Shown here one piece after another: positions 10,524 to 21,438 of a stretch of DNA of 64,000 nucleotides. The DNA comes from Wurfbainia villosa. Lineage: Eukaryota; Streptophyta; Magnoliopsida; Zingiberales; Zingiberaceae. Numbering within the stretch: position 1 is the first letter of the stretch; every line of letters starts with the position of its first letter. A model generated the notes under the pieces. It was not told the DNA's origin. It was given only the letters and a program-made list of their open reading frames with translations, and made no database searches. The DNA lies in assembly GCA_025175895.1 (NCBI GenBank), contig CM046000.1:99122753-99186752 (forward strand), written 5' to 3'. Made by a program: the position numbers and the translations under genes.

Positions 10524-11330
10524 TTTATTAAGACGAAAGTTAGGTATGTGCGTAATAGAGTAGGATTTAAATTTCTCTATATATGTACTCTATTTTTGCT
10601 TCTTTTTATGAAATTAGCCTAAGTCTTACCTTAGAAATCATATACCTATAGATTTAAGGAGCCAACACATCTCACAACACATAGGACTAATGTGTTTGTG
10701 TACTTAGCCACGTAGACGGGCGTGAGATGTTAGGACCTTACTCACAGTTCCGGATGTAGATTCAATGCATCGATATGAACCATGGAGTATAATTATTTAA
10801 AATTAATCAACTCCTTCAAGACTTATTGATCATTCTATATCAATCAAGTCCAACCGGAGTTGTACATTTTAGATGAACATATTTTCAAGCTTATTATTAT
10901 TTTTTTTTTTTAAAAAAAAAAAATAATAATATATGGAACTTGCTTGGACTTACAAACCCTAAAATATATTTACAAACTTTTTGAGTTAAGGCAAAAGGGG
11001 GAGAAAGTCACAAAAGTAACCAAAATTAACCAAAATTAAAGGGGAAGAAAGTAAACAAAATTATTACCTTTTATATTAAGTAATTCCGATTACTTAAGCA
11101 ACTATTAAGGGGGAGTAAAAATTATTTTTCAAGAACTCACCTTCGGTCAAGGGGGAGGTTACCTCAAAGGGGAGAACTTGAAACAATAATATTTCTCATT
11201 CATATTTAATCATTATGCTAGCTCATTCATATTTAATCTTTATGCTAGCTCATTCATGCTTAATCATTATGCTAGCTTAATTTTTCCTTAACTTTTGTGT
11301 CGGTTTGCCATGAATCAAAAAGGGGGAGAT
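10524..11330 (+). other. Sirevirus 3' untranslated region, copy B
   Basis: No coding. It matches 3071-3877 almost base for base. It has the stem-loop at about 10672-10733, the A/T palindrome at 10889-10932, several AAAGGGGGAGAAA-type purine runs and the PPT at 11317-11329. Confidence 0.8.
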
Positions 11331-12650
11331 TGTTGGTGCAGTGGGCACCAAAGTCGAACCGGTATTTTGATTATGGCAAAAGGCTCAATAGTTAAGGGTA
11401 TATTTATTATCTTACGAGCTCAATTAAGTGTGCAGAAATGCTAAAGTTGAGCGAAAGGTCTGCGACACCCGGTGGGAACCGAGGTGGTCGGGCAACGCCG
11501 AGGGATTTCGGAGGAAGCCGAGGTACTCGGGTGAAGACCGGAAGCGAGGCTACAAGGTAAGCTCGTGTGAAAGCGAAGCAAGGACGTTAAGCGTAGATCC
11601 GACCCAATACCTCCAATGGAAGGTCTAGGTCGAGATCACTTGGTTAGAACCATCGTACTTTATATTTTAAGCTAACTTGTACTGCAGTCCAAAACCCTTT
11701 GACCAGTCGTCTACTACAACCAATCGGTCTAGTTCCTCGAGAAGAGCTCGAATTTCAAGGGGTGAATTTGGACTTGACTCGTGTTTTGGTACAAAGGGTG
11801 ATGTGGCATCAAGGTGGACATCCAAAACCATCATCAAGTTGGGCGCCCAAAATGAGGTGAGTTGGCACAAGATGGTTGGCAAACCACCATCAAGCTTGGG
11901 CGCCCAAAATGAGGAGAGTTGGCACAAGATGGTTGGCTCCCATGATGTGGCACAAGTTGGATGGCTCCAACAAGTTGGCGTGAAGGCCTCCTTGAGGTGG
12001 CACAAGGTGGTTGGATGAGCACCTCATCCTTGAGTTGTGGCACAAGGTGGTTGGATGAAGCACCTCATCCTTGAGTTGGCGCAAAGGATGTGGATGAGCA
12101 AGACTTGGGGATAAGAACCTCACCTTGGACACTACCTATGTCTAAATTCATAGATCAATATCCATAAATAGACATGTTCACGCCAAGCAAAGTATATAAG
12201 AAATCAAGAGCTCTCAACACGCCGTCGTAACGCCGCTACTACTACTCACATTTGCTACGACGAAGTGCCGCCGACAACGAAAGCTACATCTTCTACTTAT
12301 AAGAGTTGTCGGTATATTTATTTAAGTTCTACTTCTTTAAATTGTCTTTGTGCTTTAATCGTAACAAGGAAAGGGGGAGTGTCCCTTTGCCTTGATTTCT
12401 TTTTGTGATCGTTGCTCCTACTTCCAACGAGGAGGAGTGGTTTTAGTGAATTGCCCTCCGTACGTGATCAAGGATCACTAGGGCCGTGGATTAGCAATCG
12501 AAAGATTGTGAACCACGTAAAAATATCTTGTCTACTTTATATTTCCGCTGTGCACTCTCTACTTGCTTTTTACTTATTGCAAAAGTTTTTTTTTAACGAC
12601 ACCGTATCGCTATTCACCCCCCCCCCTCTAGCGACACTTTCGATCCAACA
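11331..12650 (+). repeat. Sirevirus 3' LTR of copy B
   Basis: The LTR is 1320 bp, TGTTGG to CCAACA, very similar to 3878-5184 with small indels. The C-rich end motif is at 12608-12633 and has a longer C run (12 instead of 5). The following five bases are AAGCT. The matching left flank would be outside the window, so the target duplication cannot be checked. Confidence 0.92.
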
Positions 12651-13431
12651 AAGCTAACGATTGACCTCTGACTCTTACCATATTAGTATTAAACTATTCC
12701 ATGGTTTGAACATGTTCGGGTTCGAGCCGGGCTTGGAGAGAGTCCAACAACCCAAACAAGAAACGGAACTCTGGTTCTAACCATATTAATGGAAGGTGTA
12801 GGCTTTAATATTGTTTAAGGGTTTTTATGTCTCATCCTCTTTGCATGCAAATAACTATTATCTACATGACATGACATACATGGCATACATCTACATGTCA
12901 CGACACGCATGGCATAATGTTATGCATCTAATGCATTTACATGGCATACAATTATGTCATGTATATATTTCCTTATATGTCATAACTATTTATGGAAATA
13001 AAATATGTTTAAGATTTGATTCTCCAAATCAAATCATAATTAAATTAGCAAACAAATTTCCAAATCTAATCACATATTTTATTCATGGAATTATTTGATT
13101 AAGGAAAATCTATTTAGGAAACCAATTTCCTAAATCATTGAAACTACTTATGGAAATAAAATATTTTAAGATTTGATTTCTCAAATCAAATCATGATTAA
13201 ATTAGGAAACAATTTCCAGAATCTAATCAAATATTTTATTTATGAAAAATATCAATTTCCATAAATACTTCCAACTTTCCAAAAGTGGAAGATTTCCATA
13301 AATACTTCTAGACTTTCCAAAATTGAAAAATTTTCATAAATACTTCTAAATTTCCAAAATTAGAAAATTTCCAGAAATACATTATGACTATCGCAAAACG
13401 ATTTTTACGATTATGTCGAAACACAACCTGG
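12651..13431 (-). other. leader of a minus-strand copia element, AT-rich with imperfect repeats
   Basis: There is no convincing coding. Two copies of an unit of about 105 bp lie at about 12983-13087 and 13143-13242. They contain GGAAATAAAATAT and an inner inverted repeat AAGATTTGATT/AATCAAATC. At 12835-12975 there are short repeats of ACATGGCATACA type. It lies between a PBS (13432-13444) and the inserted Sirevirus array, so it is read as the 5' internal end of the element whose LTR follows. Confidence 0.45.
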
Positions 13432-13444
13432 GCTCTGATACCAC
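13432..13444 (-). promoter_or_regulatory. primer binding site, minus strand
   Basis: CTCTGATACCAC reads on the minus strand as GTGGTATCAGAG, the plant copia PBS for initiator Met tRNA. It abuts the LTR start at 13445 and shows that the element reads right to left. Confidence 0.7.
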
Positions 13445-15652
13445 TGTTGGGTTTCCGACACCGCGGCGTGTGTGTGTTCGATCACGTTTCGTAAACATGA
13501 ACACAGCGGAAGCAATAAAAATAATAAATCTATATTTATTACAACACACACATCACACGCATGCATATTACAACAAGTGTAGACATAACCGTAAATTCAA
13601 ATTTGCAATAAAAGGAAATTTATCTACGTTATACCTTTCGTATGACGTGTAGCGGGAACGACATCAACCGGAACGATCCTCGCTAGAATCGTCTCTATCC
13701 GTATCCACGCCGAGTTCCTCGGGATGACTTCGCTAAGCCACGAGCTTCGTCTTCGTACGGGTTACTAGCCTCGTGTTGAAGACGACGTGATCGAGAGATG
13801 ATCACGATCCGAATCCAAATTCGGATCTTAATACGAGTTCTCAAAACTCGCTTCTCCGGAGAGGTATTCGTCAACCAATTGACGAATCTTTCATCCTCCA
13901 CCTCAGAGGATTACCGGAGATCGAATCCCCGGTAAGTTATCCGCTGTCGGAGCTCTAACCGCCGTCCAAACGACGCTCCGACGAGAGGAGAAGAAGTTGT
14001 CCAGAAAACTGGACAGCTTGGTGGAGGAGTAGGCACCGGCCAAAACAAGGAAGCCAAGTGCTCACCTTTTCACCGAGGCCTAGGAAGATCACCGGAGGGT
14101 CGCCGGAGGGTTCACCGGCTGAAGCTTGGACGCCGGCAAGGAGCTAGACGGCAGCACAACCAGCTGGGCGGCAATGGAGGTTGGGCGGCACAACTAGGTT
14201 GGGCGGCAACTCCAAGCTAGGGTTTGGATTAGGGCTTAATTATCCATTAAGCCCTCTTTTATAGAGAACTAATTCTCTTAATGGTTATTGGATCATAACC
14301 ATTAGGCCCGTTAACCCGCTCCATTAAGATAAGTTAAAATAAGCCAAACCATGATGGTTTATTTTAAGTTAAAACGAACCGAACCAACTTTTGGTTCATT
14401 CGTTTAAAATAAACCAAACCCTTTGGTTTATTATCCTCCATTGGATTAGAACCAAACCATTTTGGTTCATCCATTATGTCTTCATAAGACACGGCCCATC
14501 CACGCTTCCATTGCGACTGAAACGATTTCATGCTCGCTTTATGTTTGGTCCAACCAAACCTAGTTTCTCTCGGTCTGAGAATCCCATTCTCAAGCTCGTT
14601 TTAAATCCTTTGGATTACGCTCGTTGTGCGTGTGACCAAATAGGTTCTCGGTTTATGTTGGCCATCTATAATTAACCATTAATTATAGAACAATCATGAG
14701 TGGCACCTAGTAGTACATCATGATCCCCAATTAACCGAAAAGATCAACGGTTGATCCAGAACTATTTCTGAAACCCTTCAGTAGCTCGAATGAATCGTGC
14801 CCCATTCCCTTCACTCATCTTATACCCACTTGGTTCAGGACATGGTCTATTGTGTCAGTCCCCACTAGGCTGACTACGTCACACCTAGCCCAAGTATCAT
14901 TTCCTCGTCCTACTGATTCTAGTTACTACTCATGTATCGAAGAGTACTTTACTCTAAACATGTAATGCTTTGGCCAAAGACTTTAGTAACAATCCGACGA
15001 GAGGCCATGGGTATACATCTCCTCGCAAGGAGTGGTGAATCCTTTATAGGCTATTCAAACACCTTCGATCACTTCGACTTATACCCAATCATCCCGGGTC
15101 CACATCTCCTTAGAGATGTTTGCTTAAGATGTCAAAGCATAAGTCTCCATGATCAAGATGACTTGAATACCACAAGTCAAAGGAACATCGCACTTAAGCC
15201 ACAGTAAGAACTTCATTGACATATCTATATATACAGAGAACCATATGAAGTCTCACGGCTGGTCACTCCAATGAACTAGTTACCATAACTAGCATCCACG
15301 ATTAACTCTGGACATCACTATATCTCCAGCCAGTGAGAATCAGCTGCTTGGATACACCAAGGAGTATACCTCGTGCTAGTCTCGACAGAATTGATGGTGT
15401 CCAAATCCATCAATTCATCGACTAGGGATAATTCCGATACATCACAATTACACATGTAGAGATACTCACTAGTTGTGATCCAATCACAAATTCTCTCATG
15501 CTGTGAATCGCATCGTGGACATTCAGTAAATGAGTTTAAGATCCAATCAAATACATGAAACATGTATACTCAAATAGTGAATCTTCATTTATCATATAAA
15601 TGGTTCATACATAAGGCGATTGCCTTAGGACATCTCTCATATGTTACTAACA
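13445..15652 (-). repeat. long copia 5' LTR, minus strand (about 2.2 kb)
   Basis: The left edge (TGTTGGG) is fixed by the PBS. The right edge is put at ACTAACA (15652), which would give TGTTAGT...CCCAACA on the minus strand, and because pol of another element begins directly after it. The internal region should lie to the left but only the leader remains, since the Sirevirus array ends at 12650. No coding frame inside is credible. The right edge is less sure than the left. Confidence 0.5.
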
Positions 15653-15653
15653 T

Positions 15654-15827
15654 AAGGCACACCAGATCTCCCTAGAGGTAGATGGGGAGATCATCCTCTT
15701 CAGCCTTTTAGAGTGTAGAGCCCCCTACCTAGACGGCTTCACTTTCAGCAGGTTAAAGCCGAGGCCCCCAGATGAAGATTCTGAGACAGATGAATGGAGG
15801 TTCACTGAACCTCTGGAGCCAAGTTGA
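15654..15827 (+). pseudogene. C-terminal end of Athila-type pol
   Basis: A short open stretch ends in KPRPPDEDSETDEWRFTE and a stop at 15825-15827. It is followed by the conserved post-pol block, so it is most likely the integrase C-terminus of the Athila-type element. The remainder of pol is missing: at the left it meets the end of the long copia LTR. The identity rests on position and the downstream block rather than on a catalytic motif. Confidence 0.45.
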
Positions 15828-16310
15828 TAATGGAGTATGGTCGAGCTAAACAACCTTAAACAAAGCGCTTCTTGGGAGGCAACCCAAGTTTAGTTTTTAG
15901 ATTTCCCTTTGATTGTATTGCATGCATTTTGTTAATTTGAACTTTGATTTTCATTTCATTTAGCATTAGGACTAGAAATGAACTTTGCTAGGTAAAAATA
16001 AAAGCCATATTAGCTTACACGGTGAAGTGTATGAGGAAATTCGGACTCTGGTACAAAAATAGGAGAAGAAAGGGGACACACGGCCTAGCCGTGTGTTTTC
16101 CCACGACCATCCCCGACTGACCCGAGGCACACATGGCTTGGTCATGTGTTTTCACACGGCCGTGTCACGCAAGGGTTAAGTAGGGCGAGTCGTGTGTTTT
16201 CACCCCATTTGTGTCATGTGCTTCGATTTCTCTTGCCCTAGCCATGTGGATTCTTCTTCCCCACCACTTAGAAGCTTTTCTAACCTTTAAGGAAGCCAAA
16301 ATAAGCAAGG

Positions 16311-16706
16311 ATGAGGAGGACCAAGCAAGTGACGTCTCGATCTGGTGCTTTGGAGCGACGAGCAAGGAGAACCGACACCCCTCAAGCTCCGGAGGAGGGT
16401 AATGCTCTACCAACCCTCCTTTTTCGCAATAATGAACATAGAGATAGATATAATATGCTTTCTACTCGTAAACTCACTGCTACTAGGTACCTTGATGAAG
16501 ATTTGCTAGAGTCCTTAGGGTTGTTGGGAGACATTCAAGTCATATTTGCAAAAATAGGGTGGGAAGAGATAATGGGAATAAGATACCTAACCTACCCTAG
16601 GGTAGTTCTAGAATTTTTAAGCTCCTTAAAGGCAAAAATTTTAACGGGTAGAGAGAGTGAAGAGGGGAGGATAACTTTTAGAATATTTAACATTGAGCAT
16701 GAATGA
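16311..16706 (+). pseudogene. Athila ORF-1-like protein, N-terminal part
   Basis: The frame gives an Arg-rich start, then NEHRDRYNMLSTRKLTATRY, LDEDLLESLGLLGDIQVIF, and a GWEEIMGIRYLTYPRVVLEF segment ending in LSSLKAKILTGRE. This pattern (R-N-E-H-R-D, TRYLDE, GW, TYPRLVLEFLSSL) is what I know from the plant ATHILA ORF-1 protein family, found in Athila-type elements. The function is unknown. A frameshift near 16700-16800 separates it from the next part. The ATG at 16311 is plausible, but upstream residues could belong to it too. Confidence 0.65.
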
Positions 16707-16799
16707 ACCCTTCACCAATGGAATTCATGCTTTGGCTTGCCGAGTGGTGGAGAGAGAAGAATCCCTATTGGGTTTAACTCTTAGATATTTTGGACCGAG

Positions 16800-17264
16800 T
16801 TGACGGGGGAGCACGCTTATGACCTTTCTAGGGCCAAAGCATCGCGTCTCCAAAACCCCATTTTTCGATACCTCCACCGAATCATGGCCAGTACTATATT
16901 TGGTCGTGGGAAGAGTGACGGTGTAGTAAGAGCTAGCGAGCTGCTTTGCCTCTGGGACATGCTACAAGAAAGGAGTAGCATCAATGTAGGGTCCCACTTC
17001 ATCAGACACTTAGTGAAGATGGGCAAAATAGCAAGAGGAGAGATTAATGTGGGAGGCTTACTTATCCACATTTGCCATAGGATGTGGTACGATTACACTG
17101 CATTAGAGAGTATAGAGGGGAGCCCTAGGATCGACCTAGGAATGTGCATGGAGATGAAAATGATTGTAAGAGAGGGACACTCCTTATGCTTTGTAAGGAA
17201 AAACCTGACGACCCTTAGGCTCCCCAACCCTGATCGTACCACCATCACCACACGCGCCAACTAG
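16800..17264 (+). pseudogene. Athila ORF-1-like protein, middle part
   Basis: This 154-residue frame continues the same protein: LTGEHAYDLSRAKASRLQNP, FRYLHRIMASTIFGRGKSDG, VVRASELLCLWDMLQ, and a GGLLIHICHRMWYD segment. The FRYLHR-ASTIFGR block is characteristic of the Athila ORF-1 family. It ends at a stop at 17262-17264, after which a Pro-rich frame continues. Several changes split the gene, so it is a relic. Confidence 0.65.
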
Positions 17265-17817
17265 CGCTTGGACTTGATAGTGGAGTCCCCGCCACAAGAG
17301 GGACCATCCACATCGGCGCCCATCTCTCCCCCTTTACATCGCTTTCCCTCCAGTCCACACATGCATAGGAGCCCACCTAGTCCATGTCGACATGAGCCTG
17401 CACCTACACTACCACCTTTTTCTACTTTTAAGCAGGATGTAGGTACGTCGGCCTATGATTTCTCAGAGTTCCTTTCGCGCCTCGACGACATATATGCCGA
17501 GTAGCAGACACAGAGGCAGCGATGGCAGAAGCAGAGCGCCTACACACAAGCGGAGTTCCGGAGCTTCCGAGAGCACTTCCAGCGGGCTAAGGAGTTCTAC
17601 GACGAGACTTGCATCTACTTCTAGGAGGAGGATGCCCATCGCCAGGATGAGACCGCCTAACGCCAGGAGATGTGGTAGCACATGCATGCCCAGCAGGCAC
17701 AGTGGGCTAGGGAGGAGGAGCACCGAGTAGCCGCTGCATCCACTAGCTCTCTGATCGACCACATGTACATGTGGCATCAGCGGCTCAGTAACAGTTCTCC
17801 CAGGATCCTGAGATGCT
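17265..17817 (+). pseudogene. Athila ORF-1-like protein, Pro-rich and Gln-rich C-terminal part
   Basis: The first part (17268-17504) is Pro/Ser-rich and ends AYDFSEFLSRLDDIYAE. The same frame goes on after the stop with a Gln/Glu-rich, probably helical segment to about 17817. In-frame stops are TAG at 17502-17504 and then TAG, TAA and TAG at about 17621, 17657 and 17672. All four are one C-to-T change away from a Gln codon, and Gln is common in the neighbouring residues. Confidence 0.5.
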
Positions 17818-18759
17818 GAGGCTTCCAAACTTTCCACCTCGTCCACCATACTAAAGGTATACTTTCATTTAAGTCTGGGGGGATCCCAAATTTTATTTTG
17901 TTTCTAGCAGTAGTTTCTTTCCTGATAGTTGCATTATTATTAGCATTCACTTGTTCATGCATAGGTTGTTGAGTTTCTTTCAACACTTAGTTTTTGTTAT
18001 CTGTAAAGCTGCCTCAGTAGTATTTTTTAGAGTTTTCTTCATGAGTTATTTCCATGAGTAGTGTAACTTCATTTACCTCATGATATTTTATTTTATTGGC
18101 TTTGAATGAATATTCTAGACTTACACTGGTTAGCTTCTATTTTTACACCAACACATGTCGAACATTCTAAAAGGGAGAGTCTAGTACATACCTAGTTATG
18201 ATTCATCTCAGTAGTCTAGTACTTTGGAATCCACAGGTGACCCTAAGACTAGAATTTTAGTTACTAGAGATGCTCGGATTGTGTAAGCCCATTCGGAAAA
18301 ATCAAAATCTCAGTGAGCCAAAAAATGAAAAAAAAAGAGAGAGAGAGAGATTATGAGGGATAAAAAAAACAGTTGTCGTGGATGGAAATGGCTAGGTGCC
18401 CCTTTGAGATCGAGTTAGGTTACTGGGGAAACACCTACCAATTTCTCTCAATACCGAGCACGCCTTTGAGACTTTGTGTTAGATCTAGGGAATGACCCTC
18501 GCTTTGGACAGGTAAGTGCCTAAGAGCCGGAGACCTTAGGAAAGCTATAGGATGACGACTTAACTCACCATGGAACGAGTATCACCTAAGAATGATTCGC
18601 TTGGCACGAGCACGAGGAGCTAATTTAGTGAATTTCTAGAATATATTTATTTTGCTTTGATTGCAAATACCACTTGATAAATTTAGTTAACATGCTAGTA
18701 TGGAACAATATCCTTTTAAAATTTCATGGCACTGAGGTTTGTTTGAGGACAAGCAAAGA
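17818..18759 (+). other. Athila 3' noncoding region
   Basis: No coding. It holds TTTAAGTCTGGGGGGATCCC at 17869-17888, a purine motif typical of this element type, and a (GA)n microsatellite near 18336-18350. I see no further gene. Confidence 0.55.
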
Positions 18760-18761
18760 TT

Positions 18762-18775
18762 TAAGTCTGGGGAAG
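18762..18775 (+). promoter_or_regulatory. polypurine tract of the Athila-type element
   Basis: TAAGTCTGGGGAAG directly precedes the TG of the LTR at 18776. It resembles the motif at 17869. Confidence 0.6.
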
Positions 18776-20120
18776 TGATGTGAGCAAAACATATAGGGTT
18801 TTAGGAGTAGTTTTCGCTCACATCTCATTACATTTCATGTTAGTTTCATGCTTATGTTACTTTGTTTTGCATGCATTTCCTATTTTCTGGTTTAGAGATC
18901 TGTTCTTTGTACTTTTGCGTGCAGGATAGCATTCCGGGGGAAAAGGCGCACTTTCGGAGCAAAAGAAGGGCATTTTACAGCTAGACGCAGAATGGGACAC
19001 GGCGAGGGCATGTGGCTACACACAGTCATGTCAATGGCGAGATCGACCACCCTAGGGCCGCTACACCTAGCCGGGTGTGGAAACACCTGCGAGTGTTTGC
19101 GATTAGGGTTTTTGGATTTTCAGCGTGATGTGATGTACATATAAGAGCTCATGTCCGCCCAAACCCTAGGGAGGAGGCACGATGGCTGGGACGACATACC
19201 GAAGCCCTAAAAAGCTTCGAGAACTCGTAACGGGGAGGAAGAACGCCGTCGGAGATCCAAGTTCTACACTTTAACGCCGGAGAGAAGGCTACATCAGCAT
19301 TGCAACCTCTTGTTCTTGCATTTTATTTCTGATATATTTGAACATGAACATGCCTTGTGATTCTCCTCTTCTATATATGGAGTAGTTCCTTCGATTCTAG
19401 GATTAGGGAGTAGCTTGTATATGCATGACATGTTGTTTCAAATTGAATTCTATTTCTGAGTTTGAATTTGCAATTAAAAATTGTTTATACCAATATCTAT
19501 GCGTATTTGGTTTTCTACCTGCTGTGCTTAGGAGATAAGAGGGGTGACAACCCTCATATCTAAGATTTAGGGGATTTATACAAGGAACCAAGGGGTAAAC
19601 CTGATCTTCTGTAATCGTGGGTAGAAGGATGCGATGGAACTGGAAACGGTTCGTCGCAGGGATTGATTTGACATCCTCTTTCCGCCTATCCCGTCCCTGT
19701 AAGGCAGAGATAGCTCTCAATAGATGCGGTGGCTCATCGGGAGAGTGTATGATATCCCTTCCACCAAACCATAGCTAGACCTTTAGACAATGTCCAGTTG
19801 ATAGCATGTTTTGCAACACACAAGTGAAATCGAAGTCCTAGAATCCCTTTTAAAGATCTTGGCATGCTCCTTTCTTCCTCCGTGTGACACTGTACTAGAG
19901 TTTAGTCCATCGACAACCCTCGCAATCGAAACCTTTAGATTTTACTTCCGAACAATTTCACCCACTGAACAAATCGATACTCGAATCTTAGTCTCTGTGT
20001 AATCGATAATCTTTTATTACTTGATGACATCCGTGCACTTGCGGGCGTTGAGCGCGAGCGTGCGCTTCGAGTCCTCGACGGTCTCCGTCGCGAGATTTGA
20101 GGTCACGTTCGCGTGCATCA
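18776..20120 (+). repeat. Athila-type 3' LTR
   Basis: The LTR is 1345 bp, from TGATG after the PPT to CATCA at 20116-20120, a 5-bp terminal inverted repeat. The right end is also fixed because the next bases match the interior of a Sirevirus LTR (24104 onward) when aligned. A GC-rich palindromic block lies at 20040-20110. Short frames inside are not genes. Confidence 0.7.
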
Positions 20121-20199
20121 AATAACAATAAGACCTTAACTTTGAGCCTTTGCCATAATCAAAACTTAAGTTCGATTATCTAGTGCCCCTGCACCAACA
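20121..20199 (-). repeat. 3' LTR fragment of gag-only element 1
   Basis: 79 bp ending in CCAACA at 20194-20199. They match the last part of the right LTR (24104-24184). The rest of this LTR should continue left of the Athila element but is not found. Confidence 0.75.
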
Positions 20200-20218
20200 A
20201 TCTCCTCCTTTTTTATCT

Positions 20219-21438
20219 ATGGCAAATTGACACAAAGTTAAGGGAAAATTAATTATAAAAAACATGAAGTAGTAAACAATACAAGCATGTACGTGTTTTC
20301 AAAATCTCCCCCTTAAGGCTACCTCCCCCTTAACCCTATGTGAGTTTTGAAAAGATACTTTAATTTTAAAAATTTATGTTACTCTCCCTTAACTTTTCCC
20401 TCTTCTCTCCCTTTTTCCATAAATCAAAAATAAAGGTTGAGGGTGTATATATAAAATAGTTTTTTTTTAAAACAAAACGAAATGTTATAAGCATGCGTCT
20501 AGAATTATTAAGGAACGAAATCAAATATGAGTCCAATCATGCGTCTATACTTAGATTGGTTCGAGGTATATCCCTCTGCACTAACAATTGTAAAACTAGT
20601 TTTACCAAAATAAGTATTTAAAACATATTCTGACCATAAGTTCATAAATACCTTAAGAGTTTGTAATATAACCCTAAAGGTTAGTTTTCTCCCTCTTAGT
20701 CAAATATATAAGGTATAAGAGATTTAGGGGGCGCTAAACTTGGCCTAGAGAATTACATACTTAGTATTAGCCAAACAAAGTTATAGTTATACAATCAAGA
20801 AAATAAGTATTTATAGTTTTGAAAGCATTTCGAAAAAGTTATGTTATGTGTATTTCAATTATCCTTAACATCTCACCCATTCTATATGTCTCCAAACATG
20901 TTCACCTTATATGTTTTGTGAGACGTTTTTAACTTGATCAAAGATAGTTAACCTTAGATTAGATTCGGATTTAACCTTTAGATCATTAAGTAGACTTTTC
21001 AAGAAAATGGCTTCCAGGTCATGGCGAGGCACAGGGGCCTTCTTTGATCGGAACAATGACTACTTCCTTAGACAAAGCCAAATTCAAGAAAATATTTACT
21101 TAAGTCACTTAGCGTTACTTCTTGGTCTAACTAGTTTAGGATACAATGAGGTGGCTTCAGCTAGTTCAACTTAGCCAAGTGCACCGAGCTAGATACGCCT
21201 TATCTAGCTCGAATACACGAGACTTCATTTCCCTAACGTACTATCATCTCATCGCGTCCTAATACTATGTTATCAAAGTTGACTAACTATTTTTCCTATC
21301 TAGCCATTCTAAAAATTTTAAAAAAATGAGCATGCAACAATTTCACTAAGATAGTGGGTACACAATTTTATTACTAGCTCCCCCTGGACCATTGAAACAA
21401 TATGATCTATCCACATAGTGGACTTGATCCTGAGGAAT
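20219..21438 (-). other. noncoding spacer of gag-only element 1
   Basis: No coding frame. Several C-rich tracts near 20307-20335 read as PPT-like purine runs on the minus strand. A stem-loop lies at about 20866-20931 (minus strand ACGTCTCAC with GTGAGATGT). The tract at 21005-21080 is the reverse complement of the spacer tract at 7320-7392 of the complete element. Confidence 0.6.

Larger units (their letters stand above)
5185..11330 (+). mobile_element. Sirevirus-type Ty1/copia internal region, copy B (complete)
   Basis: This is a complete internal region between LTRs 3878-5184 and 11331-12650, with PBS, leader, gag, spacer, protease, integrase, RT, RNase H, 3' UTR and PPT in the normal copia order. 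LTR plus internal plus LTR (3878-12650) is 8773 bp, a normal Sirevirus size. Every domain is present but the frames carry several breaks. It is the only element in the window with the whole copia enzyme set. The leader at 5205-5549 is noncoding. Confidence 0.92.
15653..20120 (+). mobile_element. Athila-type Ty3/gypsy element, 3' half
   Basis: Order: end of pol (to 15827), the AAACAAAGCGCTTCTTGGGAGGCAACCCAAG block at 15856-15886 that typically follows pol in Athila-like elements, a broken ORF in the env position (16311-17817), a noncoding stretch with TTTAAGTCTGGGGGG, a PPT and a 3' LTR. The 5' LTR, gag and most of pol are absent. The 3' LTR ends exactly at a point where a Sirevirus LTR continues (20121), which suggests insertion into that LTR. 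Confidence 0.75.

Noticed and set aside
16165..16413. Minus-strand 82-codon frame over the Athila ORF start
   Set aside because: The plus-strand frame matches a known family; the minus frame does not.
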